Shown one piece after another: positions 23,891 to 25,592 of a DNA stretch of 25,592 nt. Each line of letters starts with the position of its first letter. The stretch's first letter is position 1. The DNA comes from JAZRWQ01 sp045541395 (GTDB lineage: Bacteria; Bacillota; Clostridia; Oscillospirales; UMGS1783): positions 1-25,592 of the forward strand of contig JAZQIZ010000013.1 in assembly GCA_045541395.1 (NCBI GenBank), written 5' to 3'. The notes beneath the pieces were generated by a model, which was not told where the DNA came from, made no database searches, and was given only the letters and a program-made list of their open reading frames with translations. The position numbers and the translations under genes were made by a program.

Positions 23891-23944
23891 TATTTAAGCA
23901 CATAGGGTATCTTATTGACTATATTAAAATAAAACAATTACAAT
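23876..23944 (+). promoter_or_regulatory. Right-facing orphan promoter with ATAGGG direct repeat
   Basis: TACAGATAGGG (23876-23886) and AGCACATAGGG (23897-23907) lie 21 bp apart. Seven bases later come TTGACT (23915-23920), an 18-bp spacer and TACAAT (23939-23944). The arrangement matches the unit D and unit C promoters, pointing away from TCS-2. Downstream there is no intact gene, only the fragment at 24008-24178, so its target may have been deleted or may be a small RNA. Confidence 0.65.
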
Positions 23945-24007
23945 TAAACACAATAATACAATGTATTAAATTTTATAAACAAGAGAAATACGATCGCTTT
24001 GTTGTAA

Positions 24008-24178
24008 ATTAATAATATAGATTATGGTAATACATCTAAACATGCAATAGCATTATACAAACAAACCCTATATTGTTCACAAAACAAAGGATTTGATGCG
24101 GTAATTGAGGTTATCCGGACAGATGAAGAATTGCTTCGATTGGTTATTGAAAAACTAAAAACTGCTAATAATATATAG
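24008..24178 (+). pseudogene. Unrecognised 3' gene fragment
   Basis: A 56-codon open frame after a stop, with no ATG/GTG/TTG start at its beginning, ending in TAG. Its translation looks protein-like (DYGNTSKHAIALYKQ, then FDAVIEVIRTDEELLRLVIEKL, an amphipathic helix). It is probably the C-terminal remnant of a larger gene, possibly of a mobile element. I do not recognise the family. It lies downstream of the orphan promoter and upstream of the attachment-like site. Confidence 0.4.
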
Positions 24179-24389
24179 CGCATCACACGGGTAAACCAAT
24201 CGACAAAATCGGTTATATTAACAGTTTACCGATTTTATTAGCAATTTGGAGCCGATTTAACTCTATGGAAATTAGCAATTATTTTGCTAATAAATAAAAC
24301 CCCGATGAAAGAGAATTGAACCTAAAACTGCAATAAGCAAAATTTATTAGCAGAAAACTTTAAAAAATCACAACAAAATACGAAAAAGC

Positions 24390-24432
24390 AAAAACGCTGA
24401 AAGCTTGATATTTCAAGGCTTACAGCGTTTTT
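24390..24432. terminator. Bidirectional terminator next to the tRNA-like site
   Basis: AAAAACGCTG (24390-24399) and CAGCGTTTTT (24423-24432) pair perfectly, and the inner AAGCTTG/CAAGGCTT can extend the stem with a bulge. The A-run on one side and T-run on the other allow termination in both directions. It ends 2 bases before the tRNA 3'-end sequence. Confidence 0.75.
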
Positions 24433-24434
24433 CA

Positions 24435-24459
24435 TGGCGTCGCTGAGGGGATTCGAACC
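24435..24459 (-). other. tRNA 3'-end-like sequence, probable attachment site
   Basis: On the - strand GGTTCGAATCCCC, then TCAGCGACGCCA, is the T-loop, 3' T-stem half and acceptor strand of a tRNA. The bases before it (CGCCCCC) cannot pair with CCCCT to form a T-stem, and no anticodon or D arm can be built, so it is not a tRNA gene. Integrases often cross over in tRNA 3' ends and leave such duplicates (known biology). It probably marks the edge of an integrated element. Confidence 0.6.
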
Positions 24460-24523
24460 GGGGGCGTTCCGCTTAGGAGATACCGAGGAAAACGGCTTTC
24501 GTATCCCTCATAATACCCAAAAC

Positions 24524-24546
24524 CCCCTGCTGTCAGGGGATTTTTT
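24524..24546 (+). terminator. Rho-independent terminator
   Basis: Perfect stem CCCCTG-CTGT-CAGGGG (24524-24539) followed by ATTTTTT on the + strand. No complete gene lies directly upstream in that direction. It may belong to the attachment region. Confidence 0.75.
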
Positions 24547-24700
24547 AAGGTTAAAGGGTTATTATGTATTACGCCGTTACCGCTAGTATTACGTCATTTT
24601 AAGTCGTCCGATTAGCAAGCAATTAGCAAGAACGATTAATTTAGGGTGAAGATAATATTCCTACGAAAGTATACCATTTAACTTCTGTTCACTCGGTTTA

Positions 24701-25579
24701 TTATTGTGTACTGCTTTTTGTTCTCTTTGGTTTTACCAACTCTCCAATCATTGCTCCGCCGATTATAAGCACCGCACCTATAATCTGCAACGGTAGCATT
24801 GTTTCTTTTAAGAAAACTACTGAAAACAGTACCGCCGATAAAGGCTCTAAATATCCGCAGATAGCCACAGTTTGTACTTTCAGCTTGCCGATAGACGAAA
24901 AATAAAAATAGCAACCGATACCTGTGTTAAGCAAACCGAGTATGAGTATAGGTAGGATGTTATTAGGTTCGATCTGCATAGTGTAGCCTTGCTTTAATCC
25001 CACAAATATCGCTACTGTTAAAAATGCTACGGTAAGCTGCAACGTGGAATTTTCAAGTCCAACAATATCCTTTGCCTTCTTGTTACAGATAACCATAAAG
25101 GCATACATGACAGCAGAGAGCAACCCACAGGCAATGCCGAACATATCTCCCTTACCGTCAAAAGCGTTTCCGTTTATCAACACCACGCCGACAACTACCG
25201 AAAGAAAACCGAGTACTTTATTTACTGTGAGCCGTTCCTTGAACAGCAAAGGCGATAGCGCCATTACGATAACCGGACCGCAGTAATATAAAAGCGAAGC
25301 GATACTGACACCGATCCGAGAGTATGCTTCGTATAGGAACATCCAACTTGTCCCCATTGCAATGCTCGATACCGCAAGAAACAGAAATTGTCTTTTTTGC
25401 TTATAAAAAGTTAGTTTTCCGCCGCTGATAAAGAAAATAGCAATCAGCAGGATACTGCCTATCAGAGTGCGAAGCAGGACAATGTTCTGACTGCTTAAAT
25501 CAATGAAACTCGCTACAATACCGTTTGAGCCAAACAGAAGCAGAGCGAATATGTATTTGAAAAACGCCTTGTTATTCAT
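24701..25579 (-). CDS. EamA/DMT-family transporter
   Basis: 292 residues with ten predicted membrane helices and a duplicated EamA domain: a first half ending about residue 140 (SPLLFKERLTVNKVLGFLSVVVGVVL, written in parts: LLFKERLT and GFLSVVVGVVLI) and a second half with the equivalent FLKETMLPLQIIGAVLIIGG. This is the drug/metabolite transporter superfamily, inner-membrane carriers for small metabolites; the substrate cannot be told from sequence. ATG at 25579 with AAGAGG about 8 bases upstream. It is visibly richer in GC than the kinase genes, lies beyond the tRNA-like site and shares nothing with the transport array, so it is probably ordinary chromosome or another element. Confidence 0.92.
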   Translation of the reverse strand: MNNKAFFKYIFALLLFGSNGIVASFIDLSSQNIVLLRTLIGSILLIAIFFISGGKLTFYKQKRQFLFLAVSSIAMGTSWMFLYEAYSRIGVSIASLLYYCGPVIVMALSPLLFKERLTVNKVLGFLSVVVGVVLINGNAFDGKGDMFGIACGLLSAVMYAFMVICNKKAKDIVGLENSTLQLTVAFLTVAIFVGLKQGYTMQIEPNNILPILILGLLNTGIGCYFYFSSIGKLKVQTVAICGYLEPLSAVLFSVVFLKETMLPLQIIGAVLIIGGAMIGELVKPKRTKSSTQ

Positions 25580-25592
25580 ACGATACCTCTTG

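Larger units (their letters stand above)
24238..24629. repeat. Scattered TTAGCAA repeats around the tRNA-like site
   Basis: TTAGCAA occurs at 24238-24244, 24272-24278, 24612-24618 and 24623-24629, inverted at 24284-24290, and as TTAGCAG at 24347-24353. The pair at 24272/24284 is palindromic and the pair at 24612/24623 is spaced 11 bp. Short repeats on both sides of a tRNA 3'-end sequence resemble the arm sites of a tyrosine integrase. No integrase gene is in the window. The rest of 24179-24700 has only the terminators listed. Confidence 0.45.

Noticed and set aside
23844..23897. A 17-codon peptide frame on the + strand (MRIFSKALSENTDRAFI)
   Set aside because: No ribosome binding site, and it coincides with the hairpin and operator, whose symmetry explains the sequence.
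24435..24520. A complete tRNA gene on the - strand
   Set aside because: Only the T-loop and acceptor 3' strand are present; the bases before do not form the T-stem and no anticodon or D arm can be folded.

Overview
The window is AT-rich DNA from a low-GC Gram-positive bacterium, most likely an anaerobic gut member of Clostridia (Bacillota). The evidence is the AGGAGG-type ribosome binding sites, lipobox lipoproteins, AgrA/AgrC-like LytTR/GHKL two-component systems, FtsX/MacB-type ABC transporters and Firmicutes-style terminators. I cannot name the species.

Layout. Most of the window is an array of related transport units transcribed leftwards. Each unit has the order: exported ~400-residue protein(s), long FtsX-type permease, MacB/LolD-type ATPase, then sometimes a tiny overlapping ORF. 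Unit A (1-757) is only the start of a permease that runs off the left edge. Unit B (989-8200) has three tandemly duplicated exported proteins, a permease and an ATPase. Unit C (10723-15259) has one lipoprotein, a small secreted Cys-rich peptide, a permease and an ATPase cut off after 85 residues. Unit D (15646-21435) has two lipoproteins, a permease, an intact ATPase, a 45-codon overlapping ORF and a strong terminator. All six exported proteins belong to one family that I do not recognise.

Regulation. Two AgrAC-like pairs flank unit C and the right end of the array: TCS-1 (8538-10546, + strand) and TCS-2 (21767-23755, - strand). Six 32-bp sites made of two half-sites with exactly 21-bp spacing (two helical turns) lie in the intergenic regions. 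Four of them sit 7-8 bp upstream of a -35 box, and three of those are followed by an 18-bp spacer. This is the geometry expected of LytTR-regulator-activated promoters. They come in two half-site flavours (ATAGGG-type and ACGT/ATGT-type), which suggests one per regulator. Just upstream of unit D is the N-terminus of an AgrB-like peptide protease, joined in frame to the first lipoprotein, so unit D seems to have captured an old agr promoter.

Right flank. Past 23.8 kb come an orphan right-facing promoter of the same type, a gene fragment, several TTAGCAA repeats, a tRNA 3'-end-like sequence between terminators (probable attachment site) and an ordinary EamA/DMT transporter gene. The island edge is probably near 24.4 kb.

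How the parts may work together (inference): quorum- or peptide-sensing kinases switch on a set of paralogous ABC exporter/immunity-like units with surface lipoproteins, of which at least one also encodes a secreted Cys-rich, bacteriocin-like peptide. The array shows duplication, gene conversion, truncation and promoter capture.
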